Positions 52,108 to 60,422 of a stretch of 64,000 nt of DNA are shown here, in pieces; within the stretch, counting starts at the first letter, position 1; the number at the start of each line of letters is the position of its first letter. The notes beneath the pieces are model-generated. The model was not told the DNA's origin. It worked only from the letters and a program-made list of their open reading frames with translations, and did no database searches. The translations under genes were made by a program, and so were the position numbers. Source of the DNA: Azonexus hydrophilus DSM 23864 (GTDB lineage Bacteria; Pseudomonadota; Gammaproteobacteria; Burkholderiales; Rhodocyclaceae); NCBI RefSeq assembly GCF_000429605.1, contig NZ_AUCE01000012.1, forward strand, positions 496,001-560,000, given 5' to 3'.

Positions 52108-52503
52108 TCAATTCAGAAAGGCTTTACCGCTACCGAGAACAGTGATCGTTCTTGTGCGTGCCGTATTCGAAAGCGTGATTTGTCCGGTGTTGTTGGTCGT
52201 GCCGTTCGCGTTGAAGGTGATATTCGCCATGTCGGCGTTCATGTTTACATTGCCCAGCCTTGCAGCAAGAACCACTGCTGGGTCGACGGTGCGTGCCTGA
52301 CTGCTTCTGATGGCATCGGATCGGGTCTGGGCGAGCGCGGCGAGAAGCTCGTTGGTCGCCGCAGTGACACGATTCCCTGTTATCTGATTTTGCATTTGTG
52401 GGGCTGCAACGGCAGCCAGGATGGCCATAATAGCCACAGCAACCATCATCTCGACCAGCGAGAAGCCTTGTTGCAAACGAGTTTTCAAGTATGGAAGGCA
52501 CAT
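52108..52503 (-). CDS. fimT: Type IV pilus minor pilin FimT/FimU-like (GspH family)
   Basis: 131 residues with prepilin signal QQGFSLVEMMVAVAIMAILAAVAAP and the GspH/FimT continuation ELLAALAQTRSDAIRSSQART. It is the first gene of the minor-pilin operon. Shorter than many FimT/FimU proteins (about 160), so the pilin head is small. No clear promoter was identified in the 207 bases shared with divergent rpsT. Confidence 0.88.
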   Translation of the reverse strand: MCLPYLKTRLQQGFSLVEMMVAVAIMAILAAVAAPQMQNQITGNRVTAATNELLAALAQTRSDAIRSSQARTVDPAVVLAARLGNVNMNADMANITFNANGTTNNTGQITLSNTARTRTITVLGSGKAFLN

Positions 52504-52647
52504 GGTCGTTTCCGGGACTTTTTGGCGATTTCAGTCTATGGCAACTCGATTTGGTTTGGGGGAGGGAGGGGACGAGCGGTCGTTTGCGAAAGACTGGCGG
52601 CTTACGCAACGGAATTGCCCAAAATGAAGATTGAGCTTCGATTTTGA

Positions 52648-52675
52648 TTGCAATTGATTCATGAGCGGTTATAAT
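52648..52675 (+). promoter_or_regulatory. Promoter of rpsT
   Basis: TTGCAA and a perfect TATAAT separated by 16 bases, 35 bases upstream of the rpsT start. Confidence 0.7.
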
Positions 52676-52710
52676 CCCGCTTTTAATTCTTCACCCACCT
52701 GGATTCATTC

Positions 52711-52986
52711 ATGGCCAACAGCGCACAAGCCCGCAAGCGCGCACGTCAAGCTGACAAGCAGCGCGCCCACAACGCAAGCCTGCGTTCGACCCTGCGCACC
52801 GCGATCAAGCGTGTGCGCAAGGCGATCGTCGCCGGCGACAAAGCCGCCGCACAGCTGGTTTTCCAGCAGTCCGTCGCAGTGATCGACCGCATCGCCGACA
52901 AGAAGATCGTTCACAAGAACGCCGCTTCCCGTACCAAGAGCCGCCTGTCTTCGCAGATCAAGGCGCTGGGTGTTGCTGCTGCCTGA
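52711..52986 (+). CDS. rpsT: 30S ribosomal protein S20
   Basis: 91 residues, very basic and helical: [39 protein letters not shown] and the C-terminal [18 protein letters not shown] are the S20 pattern. It binds 16S rRNA. It is single-gene with its own promoter and terminator. Confidence 0.98.
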   Translation: MANSAQARKRARQADKQRAHNASLRSTLRTAIKRVRKAIVAGDKAAAQLVFQQSVAVIDRIADKKIVHKNAASRTKSRLSSQIKALGVAAA

Positions 52987-53007
52987 GCGCACTGCACACC
53001 AAAAAAT

Positions 53008-53030
53008 GGCGCCGCAAGGCGCCTTTTTTT
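53008..53030. terminator. Terminator after rpsT
   Basis: GGCGCC, loop GCAA, GGCGCC followed by seven or more T. It also lies behind the convergent DUF3579 gene. Confidence 0.85.
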
Positions 53031-53049
53031 TGTCCGTACTGGCGGGAAA

Positions 53050-53352
53050 TTACTTTTTCTTGTCTTCCAGTGAGCAGACGCCGTCAATGATCTGCAGGTC
53101 GTTGTCCTGGGCGAAGTTGAGCATGAAACGGTAGGCCATCGGTTCGACCTCGCCCAGCCTGCCATCGACGAAGACCGCCTTGTCGCCGTTGAAATCGCCG
53201 GGGCCGACATAGGGGGAGTACTTCATCTTGCGTTCCGCGCCAAAAGCGGACATCACGCCACAGAGGCGTTCGGCCCAGTCGCTGGGGCGGAATTTCTTTC
53301 CTTCCTTGGTGACGCCGACAATGATGAATGTGGTCGATTCTTGTGTTGTCAT
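53050..53352 (-). CDS. DUF3579 family protein
   Basis: 100 residues: FIIVGVTKEGKKFRPSDWAERLCGVMSAFG and MKYSPYVGPGDFNGDKAVFVDGRL identify the betaproteobacterial DUF3579 family, function unknown, probably cytoplasmic. A TAGAAT -10 element on the minus strand (53397-53402) lies 45 bases upstream. It is the only gene between rpsT and nrdJ. Confidence 0.88.
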   Translation of the reverse strand: MTTQESTTFIIVGVTKEGKKFRPSDWAERLCGVMSAFGAERKMKYSPYVGPGDFNGDKAVFVDGRLGEVEPMAYRFMLNFAQDNDLQIIDGVCSLEDKKK

Positions 53353-53396
53353 TATGTACTCTGCGCTTATGGGTATGCGACCTTGCTTTTCGCTGC

Positions 53397-53402
53397 ATTC
53401 TA
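53397..53402 (-). promoter_or_regulatory. Probable -10 element of the DUF3579 gene
   Basis: TAGAAT on the minus strand, 45 bases before the DUF3579 start. A matching -35 hexamer is weak. The remainder of the 199-base gap holds only the nrdJ terminator. Confidence 0.4.
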
Positions 53403-53495
53403 GCAGAAGCGCTTGGTCTTACCATAATCGACAATCACCTTGCGCATTGTGAAAATGCGGCCGGGGTGGCGTTTTTCAGCTTCCGTGAGTGCAAA

Positions 53496-53527
53496 AAGGC
53501 CCGTCAAGCGCTTGGCTGACGGGCCTT
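53496..53527 (-). terminator. Terminator downstream of nrdJ
   Basis: AAGGCCCGTCA and TGACGGGCCTT form an 11-bp stem with a 10-base loop, flanked on the left by an A run that reads as T on the minus strand. Confidence 0.85.
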
Positions 53528-53551
53528 GTTTTTTGCTGGTGAGCAGCGGTA

Positions 53552-56446
53552 TTAGCCGCAGGTTCCTACGGCGCCGCAGGCCGTGCAGAAGTCGCAGCCG
53601 TCCTTGCGGATCATCGTGTGGTTGCCGCATTCGCCGCACAGCTTGCCCTGGGTTGGCAGCACCTTGTTGCTGGTGGTGTCTTCCGGGGCTTCGAGGATGC
53701 CCATCTGCTGTAGCGGGAAGCCTTCCTCGTCGAGGATGCCGAGCATGGCGTAGCGGTGGATGATCAGCTGGGCGATGTAGGCGACCGTCGACGGGTAGGT
53801 CTGCTGCTTGCGCGAACCCGGGACGAAGGCCATGAAGTCGCCGAAGGGTTCGGAGTAGTCGAGCAGCTTGCGCAGCTTCATGCCGATCCAGGCCGGATCG
53901 ACGACGCGCATGTCGAGCGACAGCAGCTTGCACAGGCCGTCGAGGGCGCGCGGGTAGTTGCCGGCCAGCCACATCGAGTAGGGGCGGGTGACGCCGTCGG
54001 GCAGCGTGATTTCCTTGAGGCCGAGGACGAAGTCTTCGCCGGTCGAGGCGTTGTTGATGTCCACCGTCCAGGACAGCGTGCCGTCGGTGCCGGTCTTCGG
54101 CTCCTTGGTGCTGAACAGGGCGTCCTTGACCGGGGTCGCGCCGTCATGGGTGAGGGCGCCGAGCTGTTCGACGCGCCAGCGGATGACCTGGGCCATCGCC
54201 GAGACGACGGACGGCATGCGCTTCTTCTCGCCATGCGGCGGCATGTGCATCTCGAAGGAGTCGCCCGGGGTCTTGGCCAGGGCTTCGAGCTTCATTTCCA
54301 GCCAGCCGTGGTCATTGGCGCGCATGTCCATCGACAGGGTCTTGGCAACGGCGCCGAGGCCGCGCGGTTCGGCCGGGCCGTTGGCCCAGACTTCGAACGG
54401 CCAGGCGTGGCCTTCCTGCTCGACGTGGCCGACGAACAGGGCGAACTTGCCGATCGGCGAGTCGACCATGTAGGTCCAGCACAGGTTGCCTTCCGGCAGG
54501 TTCGGGCGGCCCGGCCAGCGCAGGCTGGAGAGCACCGGCGCCGGCAGGTTCTTGATCGACAGGCGGCGGTTGGCATCCGACACGAAATCCTGCGGCGACT
54601 TGGCGTCGTCGGCGGCTTCCTTGGCCGGTTCGCTGCTGACCGACAGCACCGAGCCGAGCACGCTGTTCGGACGGTAGGTGGCCAGGCCCTTGAGGCCGGC
54701 CTTCCAGGCCTGCATGTAGAGATCCTGGAAGTCTTCGTACGGATAGTCGGCGGGGACGTTGACCGTCTTCGAGATCGAGGTGTCGATGTACGGCGCGACG
54801 GCGGCGACCATGTCGGCGTGGGCCTTGGCCGAGATTTCCAGGGCGGTCACGAAGTAATCCGGCAGCTTGCTGACGTCGCCACCCTGGTGCTTGTACAGGC
54901 GCCAGGCGTAATCCTCGACCGAGTATTCCTTGATCGTGCCATCCTGCATCCGTTTTTTACGGTTGTAGGTCCAGGAGAACGGCGGTTCGATGCCGTTCGA
55001 GGCGTTGTCGGCGAAGGCCAGCGAGATGGTGCCGGTCGGCGCGATCGACAGCAGGTGCGAGTTGCGCAGGCCGTGCTTGCGGATTTCGGCCTTGATGTCG
55101 GCCGGCAGGCGCGAGGCGAAGTTGCCGCCGGACAGATAGAGCTCGGCGTTAAACAGCGGGAAGGCGCCGCGTTCCTTGGCCAGCTCGACCGAGTACAGGT
55201 AGGAGGAATCGCGCATGAATTCGCTGATGCGGGCGGCCATGGCGCGGGCTTCCGGCTTGTCGTAGCGCAGGCGGAGCATGGCCAGGGTGTCGCCGAGGCC
55301 GGTGAAGCCGAGGCCGACGCGGCGCTTGTTGGCGGCTTCCTGCTGCTGACGCTCAAGCGGCCAGTGGGTGGCGTCGAGCACGTTGTCGAGCATGCGGGTG
55401 GAGACGCGGCAGACTTCGGCGAAGGCGTCGAAATCGAAACTGGCCTTGTCGGAGAAGGCGTCACGCACGAACAGGGTCAGGTTGATCGAACCCAGGCAGC
55501 AGCAGCCGTACGGCGGCAGCGGCTGTTCGGCGCAGGGGTTGGTGGCCTCGATGACTTCGCAGTAATTGAGGTTGTTGTCCTTGTTCATCCGGTCGAGGAA
55601 CAGGATGCCCGGCTCGGCGTGGTCGTAGGTGGATTTCATCACCTGGTCCCACAGGTCGCGGGCGCGCACCTTGCGATAGACCCAGGTGCCGTCGTCGCGC
55701 TGGTAGGCGCCAGCTTCGCGCATCTCGGCATTCGGCTCGGCGCGGTGGGTCAGTTCGAAATCGCCGTCGGCATCGACCACTTCCATGAAGGCGTCGGTGA
55801 CGCCGATCGAAATGTTGAAGTTGGTCAGGTCGCCCTTGTCCTTGGCGTGGATGAATTCCTCGATGTCCGGATGGTCGCAGCGCAGCACGCCCATCTGGGC
55901 ACCGCGGCGGGCGCCGGCGGATTCGACGGTTTCGCAGGAACGGTCGAAGACGCGCATGTAGGAGACCGGGCCGGAAGCGCGCGATTGCGTGCCCTTGACG
56001 CGGGCGCCCTGCGGGCGGATCGAGGAGAAGTCGTAACCGACGCCGCCCCCGCGGCGCATGGTTTCGGCGGCATCCATCAGGGCCTTGTAGATGCCGGGGC
56101 GACCGTCGGTGTTCTCGACGATGGAGTCGCCGACCGGCTGCACGAAACAGTTGATCAGCGTCGCCTGCAGGTCGGTACCGGCGGCGGAGTTGATACGGCC
56201 GGCCGGGATGAAACCGTTTTCCTGGGCCCACAGGAAGCGGCCTTCCCAGTGCGCGCGGTCGGCTTCCTGCTCGACCTGGGCGAGCGCCCAGGCGACGCGT
56301 TTGCGCACGTCGTGCACGTTGGTTTCCTTGCCTTTGGCGTACTTTTCAATGAGGACTTCGCCGGAAATTTCCTGCTCCGGCAGCGGGGCGAATTGCGGCG
56401 GTGCGGGAATGTCGGTCAGCGACAACTGCTCGGCGATCTTGCTCAT
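53552..56446 (-). CDS. nrdJ: Adenosylcobalamin-dependent ribonucleotide reductase (class II)
   Basis: 964 residues. Makes deoxyribonucleotides with B12 rather than an iron-oxygen radical, so it works with or without oxygen. Catalytic-barrel signatures are [30 protein letters not shown] and the finger loop [14 protein letters not shown] with its Cys/Glu. The C-terminus carries two similar ~82-residue segments (about 682-763 and 821-903) of the TSCPD type, then a Cys-rich tail ([13 protein letters not shown]), probably the redox-active thiol arm or a metal knuckle. The ATG at 56446 (MSKIAEQL) is chosen; AGGAG lies just upstream. Two NrdR-like boxes precede it. Confidence 0.95.
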   Translation of the reverse strand: MSKIAEQLSLTDIPAPPQFAPLPEQEISGEVLIEKYAKGKETNVHDVRKRVAWALAQVEQEADRAHWEGRFLWAQENGFIPAGRINSAAGTDLQATLINCFVQPVGDSIVENTDGRPGIYKALMDAAETMRRGGGVGYDFSSIRPQGARVKGTQSRASGPVSYMRVFDRSCETVESAGARRGAQMGVLRCDHPDIEEFIHAKDKGDLTNFNISIGVTDAFMEVVDADGDFELTHRAEPNAEMREAGAYQRDDGTWVYRKVRARDLWDQVMKSTYDHAEPGILFLDRMNKDNNLNYCEVIEATNPCAEQPLPPYGCCCLGSINLTLFVRDAFSDKASFDFDAFAEVCRVSTRMLDNVLDATHWPLERQQQEAANKRRVGLGFTGLGDTLAMLRLRYDKPEARAMAARISEFMRDSSYLYSVELAKERGAFPLFNAELYLSGGNFASRLPADIKAEIRKHGLRNSHLLSIAPTGTISLAFADNASNGIEPPFSWTYNRKKRMQDGTIKEYSVEDYAWRLYKHQGGDVSKLPDYFVTALEISAKAHADMVAAVAPYIDTSISKTVNVPADYPYEDFQDLYMQAWKAGLKGLATYRPNSVLGSVLSVSSEPAKEAADDAKSPQDFVSDANRRLSIKNLPAPVLSSLRWPGRPNLPEGNLCWTYMVDSPIGKFALFVGHVEQEGHAWPFEVWANGPAEPRGLGAVAKTLSMDMRANDHGWLEMKLEALAKTPGDSFEMHMPPHGEKKRMPSVVSAMAQVIRWRVEQLGALTHDGATPVKDALFSTKEPKTGTDGTLSWTVDINNASTGEDFVLGLKEITLPDGVTRPYSMWLAGNYPRALDGLCKLLSLDMRVVDPAWIGMKLRKLLDYSEPFGDFMAFVPGSRKQQTYPSTVAYIAQLIIHRYAMLGILDEEGFPLQQMGILEAPEDTTSNKVLPTQGKLCGECGNHTMIRKDGCDFCTACGAVGTCG

Positions 56447-56497
56447 TGAAGACTCCTCTCGTCTGGTTTTGTATAGGGTGCGGTGAGGAGGGAATCT

Positions 56498-56540
56498 ACT
56501 AGATGTAGTGTATCGAGGCAATACCTTGACTAGATGCAGT
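56498..56540 (-). promoter_or_regulatory. Pair of NrdR-like operator boxes upstream of nrdJ
   Basis: ACTAGATGTAGT (56498-56509) and ACTAGATGCAGT (56529-56540) are near-identical. On the minus strand they read ACTACATCTAGT and ACTGCATCTAGT, close to the NrdR-box core. Their 31-base centre spacing equals about three helical turns, as usual for NrdR sites. A TTGCCT -35 element and TAGATT -10 element with a 17-base spacer overlap them. Confidence 0.7.
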
Positions 56541-56573
56541 ATGTTTGCTTGGGGGTTGTCGTGCTCTTGTCAT

Positions 56574-56609
56574 GTGCCGGAAAAGCCCGAAAAAACAAGG
56601 CTCCGGCAC
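56574..56609 (-). terminator. Hairpin downstream of ackA
   Basis: GTGCCGG and CCGGCAC pair, with inner AGCC/GGCT arms and an A-rich loop. It follows the ackA stop on the minus strand, but T-rich sequence sits in the loop rather than after it, so termination is uncertain. Confidence 0.45.
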
Positions 56610-56647
56610 CTTTCGGTGGCGGAGCTCGGCAGCGAAAAAAAGATTTG

Positions 56648-57829
56648 TTAAAGCGCCAATAGCGTTTGTGCGTGGTGCGCCATCATCCATTCTTCGTTGG
56701 TCGGAATGACCAGCACGTCGACGCTGCTGTTGCCGGCGCTGATCACCAGATCGTGGCGGGCGTTGGCTTCCGGATTGACGCGGATGCCCAGCCATTCGGC
56801 CTGCAGGCAGACGCGGCGGCGGACTTCGGCGGCGTGTTCGCCGATGCCGCCGGTGAATACCAGCGCGTCGATGCCGCCGGCGGCGGCGACCAGCGAGCCG
56901 AGTTCGCGGACGATGCGGTAGCAGAACAGGTCGACCGCCTCACGCGCTTCCGGCTTGTCGCTCGACAGCAGCGTGCGCATGTCCTGACTGATGCCGGAGA
57001 CGCCGAGTAGGCCGGATTCCTTGTACAGGATGCGGCTCATGTCCTTGACCGAGAGGCCCTTGGTTTCCATCAGGTGGAGGACCAGGCCGGGGTCGAGGTT
57101 GCCGCAGCGGGTGCCCATCATCAGGCCGTCGATGGTCGAGAAGCCGAGCGTGGTGGCGACGCACTTGCGGTTGACCATGGCCGCCATGCTGGCGCCGTTG
57201 CCCAGGTGGGCGACGACGACGCGGCCGTCGGCGCGGTGCGAGTGCTGCGGCAGCGCCCGGGCGATGAATTCGTAGGACAGGCCGTGGAAGCCGTAGCGCT
57301 TGATGCCTTCGGCAGTCAGCGCGCGCGGCAGGGCGAACAACTGGGCGACTTCCGGCTGGCTGCGGTGGAAGGCGGTATCGAAGCAGGCGACCTGCGGCAC
57401 GTCGGGCAGCAGCGCCTGCAGCGCCTTGATGCCGGCGACGTTGTGCGGTTCGTGCAGCGGTGCCAGCGGGATGAAGCCGGTCAGGTGTTCGAGTACCTGG
57501 GCGTCGACCACGGTCGGCTGCGAGTAGAGGTCGCCGCCATGGACGACGCGATGGCCGACGCTGACGATCTGCCAGCCGGTGTAGGTGGCGAGGAACCACT
57601 TGAGCATGGCGTCGAGCGCCTGCGTGTGGCTGACCGCATCGCCGGCGATGAGCTGGTCGGCGATGCGCTCGCCGGCGCGGTTCTTGGCGATGAGTTTGGT
57701 GGCGTTGGTGCCGATGCCGTCGATCTGGCCGGAGACTTCGGCGTCAGGCGAGATCGGGTGATCGAGCGAAAAGAGGGCGAACTTGATCGAGGACGAACCG
57801 GCGTTGATCGTCAGAATGCCTTGTTTCAT
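56648..57829 (-). CDS. ackA: Acetate kinase
   Basis: 393 residues. Interconverts acetyl phosphate and acetate with ADP/ATP. ASKHA motifs: ILTINAGSSSIKFALF at the N-terminus, VGHRVVHGG, FDTAFH, HLGNGASMAA, STIDGLMMGTR and VFTGGIGEHAAEVR. The length is normal. It begins two bases after the stop of the MaoC-Pta gene, so the two enzymes of the acetyl-CoA/acetate route are co-translated. Confidence 0.96.
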   Translation of the reverse strand: MKQGILTINAGSSSIKFALFSLDHPISPDAEVSGQIDGIGTNATKLIAKNRAGERIADQLIAGDAVSHTQALDAMLKWFLATYTGWQIVSVGHRVVHGGDLYSQPTVVDAQVLEHLTGFIPLAPLHEPHNVAGIKALQALLPDVPQVACFDTAFHRSQPEVAQLFALPRALTAEGIKRYGFHGLSYEFIARALPQHSHRADGRVVVAHLGNGASMAAMVNRKCVATTLGFSTIDGLMMGTRCGNLDPGLVLHLMETKGLSVKDMSRILYKESGLLGVSGISQDMRTLLSSDKPEAREAVDLFCYRIVRELGSLVAAAGGIDALVFTGGIGEHAAEVRRRVCLQAEWLGIRVNPEANARHDLVISAGNSSVDVLVIPTNEEWMMAHHAQTLLAL

Positions 57830-57831
57830 TG

Positions 57832-59250
57832 TCAGGAATTTCCCTTGTTACGGTTGGCGTGGGCGACCAGGGCGGCGATCACGCAGGAGGCGGTACGCGT
57901 TTCGGCGGTGTCGGCGCGGCTGGTCAGGACGATGGGGACCTTGGTGCCGAGCACGATACCGGCGGTCAGCGCGTTGGCCAGGTATTCGAGCTGCTTGGCC
58001 ACCATGTTGCCGGATTCGAGGTCGGGAACGACCAGGATTTCGGCGTGGCCGGCGACCGCCGACTTGATCCCCTTGGTCTTGGCGGCGACGATGGAGACGG
58101 CGTTGTCGAAGGCCAGCGGGCCGTCGAGGATGCCGCCCTTGATCTGGCCGCGGTCAGCCATCTTGCACAGGGCGGCGGCGTCGAGGGTGGACTGGATCTT
58201 CGGGTTGATGGTCTCGACCGCCGACAGGATGGCGACCTTGGGCTCCGGGATGCCGATCACGTGAGCAAGCTCGATGGCGTTGCGGATGATGTCGGCCTTT
58301 TCCTCGAGCGTCGGCGCGATGTTGATCGCCGCGTCGGTGATCAGCAGCGGCCGGTGATAGGTCGGCACGTCCATCAGGAAAACGTGGCTGATGCGGCGGT
58401 TGGTGCGCAGGCCGTTGGCGCGGGCAACGACTTCGGCCATCAGTTCGTCGGTGTGCAGGCTGCCCTTCATCAGCGCCTCGGCGTCGCCGGTCTTGACCAG
58501 TGAAACGGCCAGCGCGGCCGAGTCGTGGCTGTGTGCGGCATTGACGATGCGGATGCCGGACAGGTCGATGCCGAATTCCTCGGCCAGCGCACGGATCTTG
58601 CCTTCCGGGCCGACCAGGATGGGTTCGATGATGCCGGCCTGGTAAGCCTGCACCGGGCCCTTGAGCGATTCCTCGTCGCAGGGGTGGGCGACCGCGGTCG
58701 GGATCGGTTCCAGCCCCTTCACCCGTGACAGCAACTGGGTGTAGCGGGCGTGCTTGTCGTCGATGTGGATCGACGGCGCGTGGTTATCCTGCAGGTGCGA
58801 GACCTTTTCCGTCGGCGCCAGCACTTCGGCGGTGCCGCGCACCACTTCCAGGCCTTCCTGGTTGGTGCATACGCAGTCGAAGACGATGTGCCGGTTGTGG
58901 TCGTATTTCTGCTTGACCGTGACGGTGATCGCGATGCGGTCGCCGATGGTGACCGGGCGGGCGAAGTGCAGGGCCTGGTCGATCAGGATCGTGCCCGGGC
59001 CGGGAAACTGGGTCGCCAGCACGGTCGAGATCAGCGAGCCGCTCCACATGCCGTGAGCGATGGCCTCACGGAACATGCCGCTCTCCGAGTATTTCGGATC
59101 GATGGTCGCCGGGTTGATGTCGCCGGTCAGGATGGCGAACAGTTTCACGTCTTCCGGCATCAGCGTGCGGGTCAGGCTGGCGCTGTCGCCGACGGCAACT
59201 TCGTCGTAGGTCTTGTTGGTCAGGTAGCGGCTTTCGCTGGCTTCGGACAT
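57832..59250 (-). CDS. MaoC-like hydratase domain fused to phosphate acetyl/butyryltransferase
   Basis: 472 residues. The first ~150 form a MaoC hot-dog domain (LTGDINPATIDPKYSESGMFREAIAHGMW). The last ~300 are a Pta/Ptb domain: HPCDEESLKGPVQA, ADRGQIKGGILDGPLAFDNA, AVAGHAEILVVPDLESGN. The usual hydratase motif GDxNPxH is GDINPAT here, so the catalytic His is replaced by Thr, while Asp is kept. The transferase half most likely makes acetyl (or another acyl) phosphate for the adjacent acetate kinase. The fusion type is known, often annotated as bifunctional enoyl-CoA hydratase/phosphate acetyltransferase. It lies 32 bases after the phosphatase-like gene. Confidence 0.9.
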   Translation of the reverse strand: MSEASESRYLTNKTYDEVAVGDSASLTRTLMPEDVKLFAILTGDINPATIDPKYSESGMFREAIAHGMWSGSLISTVLATQFPGPGTILIDQALHFARPVTIGDRIAITVTVKQKYDHNRHIVFDCVCTNQEGLEVVRGTAEVLAPTEKVSHLQDNHAPSIHIDDKHARYTQLLSRVKGLEPIPTAVAHPCDEESLKGPVQAYQAGIIEPILVGPEGKIRALAEEFGIDLSGIRIVNAAHSHDSAALAVSLVKTGDAEALMKGSLHTDELMAEVVARANGLRTNRRISHVFLMDVPTYHRPLLITDAAINIAPTLEEKADIIRNAIELAHVIGIPEPKVAILSAVETINPKIQSTLDAAALCKMADRGQIKGGILDGPLAFDNAVSIVAAKTKGIKSAVAGHAEILVVPDLESGNMVAKQLEYLANALTAGIVLGTKVPIVLTSRADTAETRTASCVIAALVAHANRNKGNS

Positions 59251-59282
59251 GGTGCGGCTCCGTGAACGGAAACGGGAAAAAT

Positions 59283-59765
59283 TCAGGCCCGCATCGCGGT
59301 ACGCCGGTCGCGCGCCGCGTCGGGACGGGGGATTTCGATACTCAGTTGCGGATGCAGGCTGAGCAGGGTGTCGACCACCCAGGGATTGGCTTCATAGGTG
59401 AATTCGCGCGCGTCCAGCGGCGCACCGCTAAAGGCCTCGACGAACAGCGCCACGGCCGCCGAGCGGCTGACGCCGTATTCGCAATGGACCATGACCGACA
59501 TCGCGAACGGCGCCGCCTGGATTTCGCGGACGAAATCGTCGATCTGCCGCGCCATCTGCCGGTTGAACAAGCCGGGCAGCGGCGGCTGGAATTCGTCGGC
59601 CGGCACGGCATCGAAAAACGACAGCCGCAGCACGTGGCGGAACAGCGGATCGAGCCGGGCTTCCGGCGTGGTCGGATCGGTGATCGAGATGACCGCCATG
59701 TAGGGGTTGCCGGCCAGCGATTCGGCCAGTTTGCGCGAGGTGTAACGGACGTGGTTGATGGTCAT
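59283..59765 (-). CDS. Protein-tyrosine/dual-specificity phosphatase-like protein
   Basis: 160 residues. The P-loop H-C-x5-R-S is complete: VMVHCEYGVSRSAAV, with Cys95 and Arg101 (HCEYGVSRS). An Asp in LSFFDAV (about 52) is a candidate general acid. The N-terminal AVISITDP strand is like that of the predicted bacterial PTPs of the COG5350 kind. No signal peptide is seen, so a cytoplasmic role is expected. It starts four bases after the kinase-like gene and precedes the MaoC-Pta gene by 32 bases. The substrate is unknown; phosphoprotein or small phosphorylated molecule are both possible. Confidence 0.7.
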   Translation of the reverse strand: MTINHVRYTSRKLAESLAGNPYMAVISITDPTTPEARLDPLFRHVLRLSFFDAVPADEFQPPLPGLFNRQMARQIDDFVREIQAAPFAMSVMVHCEYGVSRSAAVALFVEAFSGAPLDAREFTYEANPWVVDTLLSLHPQLSIEIPRPDAARDRRTAMRA

Positions 59766-59769
59766 TGCT

Positions 59770-60348
59770 TCATTCCATGAACACCGGGTCGGAAAAGACC
59801 AGGGTGCCGTCCTTGCGCATCATCAGGTTGTCGGCCTTGATCAGGTCGGGCAGGGCGCCGTATTCGCTGGAAAAGGTTTCCAGCGCCTTGAGCGATTCCT
59901 GCACCGTGTCGGCCCAGCCCATCGGCGTCACCGCCAGGTGGTGCAGGGCGATGCGGCCCATGTCCTGAGCCAGGTTGCGCCACATCATGCAGGCGTCGAA
60001 ATACGAGGTCGAAATCTTGGTCGCCACTTCGGCCGCATCACCCGTTCCGGGCAGCGGGTAGAGGCGTTCGACTTCGACGATGTAGAAGGGATAGCCCCGG
60101 CTGGAGCGGCCGGCCGGGCCATGGTCGGCGAAGACGATGGGGAAATGGCGGCCGGTCGGTCGGTCATCGGCCGTGTAGTAGGCGTAGTCGGTCGGCGAGG
60201 AAAGGATCTTGTAGACCCGTTCCTGGCCGTCAACCGTGTCGGCCTCGACGACGATGGTGCTCTCGCCCCGGCCGATTTCCTTGCGGCCCTTGAGTAGCGG
60301 GTGATCGGGGACGGGATCGGGAATGATGGGAGCAGGCGTATCGGTCAT
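59770..60348 (-). CDS. Miniature protein-kinase-like protein
   Basis: 192 residues with elements that line up with the protein-kinase fold: a Gly-rich loop IGRGESTIVV (25-34), a following VYKIL lysine (Lys47), a catalytic loop PDLIKADNLM (Asp168, Lys171, Asn174) and a DFG-like Asp187 in FSDPVF. The order and spacings fit, but it is much shorter than normal kinases (about 260) because the chain ends right after the DFG-like strand, with no substrate lobe. It may be active on a small target, a pseudokinase, or only related in fold. Followed after four bases by the phosphatase-like gene. Confidence 0.55.
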   Translation of the reverse strand: MTDTPAPIIPDPVPDHPLLKGRKEIGRGESTIVVEADTVDGQERVYKILSSPTDYAYYTADDRPTGRHFPIVFADHGPAGRSSRGYPFYIVEVERLYPLPGTGDAAEVATKISTSYFDACMMWRNLAQDMGRIALHHLAVTPMGWADTVQESLKALETFSSEYGALPDLIKADNLMMRKDGTLVFSDPVFME

Positions 60349-60385
60349 GGCCTCGGTCGTCCGTGCGTTATGTCAGCTTCAAGCA

Positions 60386-60412
60386 TACCGCAGGGCTGAG
60401 CGCCCTGCGGTA
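60386..60412 (-). repeat. Stable hairpin between fabI and the kinase-like gene
   Basis: TACCGCAGGGC and GCCCTGCGGTA form an 11-bp stem with a 5-base loop. No T run follows on the minus strand, so it may cap or process the fabI 3' end rather than fully terminate transcription. Confidence 0.55.
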
Positions 60413-60422
60413 GCAAGCGACA

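Noticed and set aside
53400-53460. 15-codon reading frame starting ATGCGCAAGG on the minus strand between nrdJ and the DUF3579 gene
   Set aside because: No ribosome site, very short, and it overlaps the likely promoter of the DUF3579 gene.
53756-56449. 897-residue open frame antisense to nrdJ
   Set aside because: Very long, but repetitive in Gly, Val, Asp and Arg with no domain; it exactly shadows the nrdJ reading frame.
56447-56647. Cobalamin riboswitch upstream of nrdJ
   Set aside because: The available leader is short and no B12-box-like sequence was found. The repeated 12-mers are better explained as NrdR sites.
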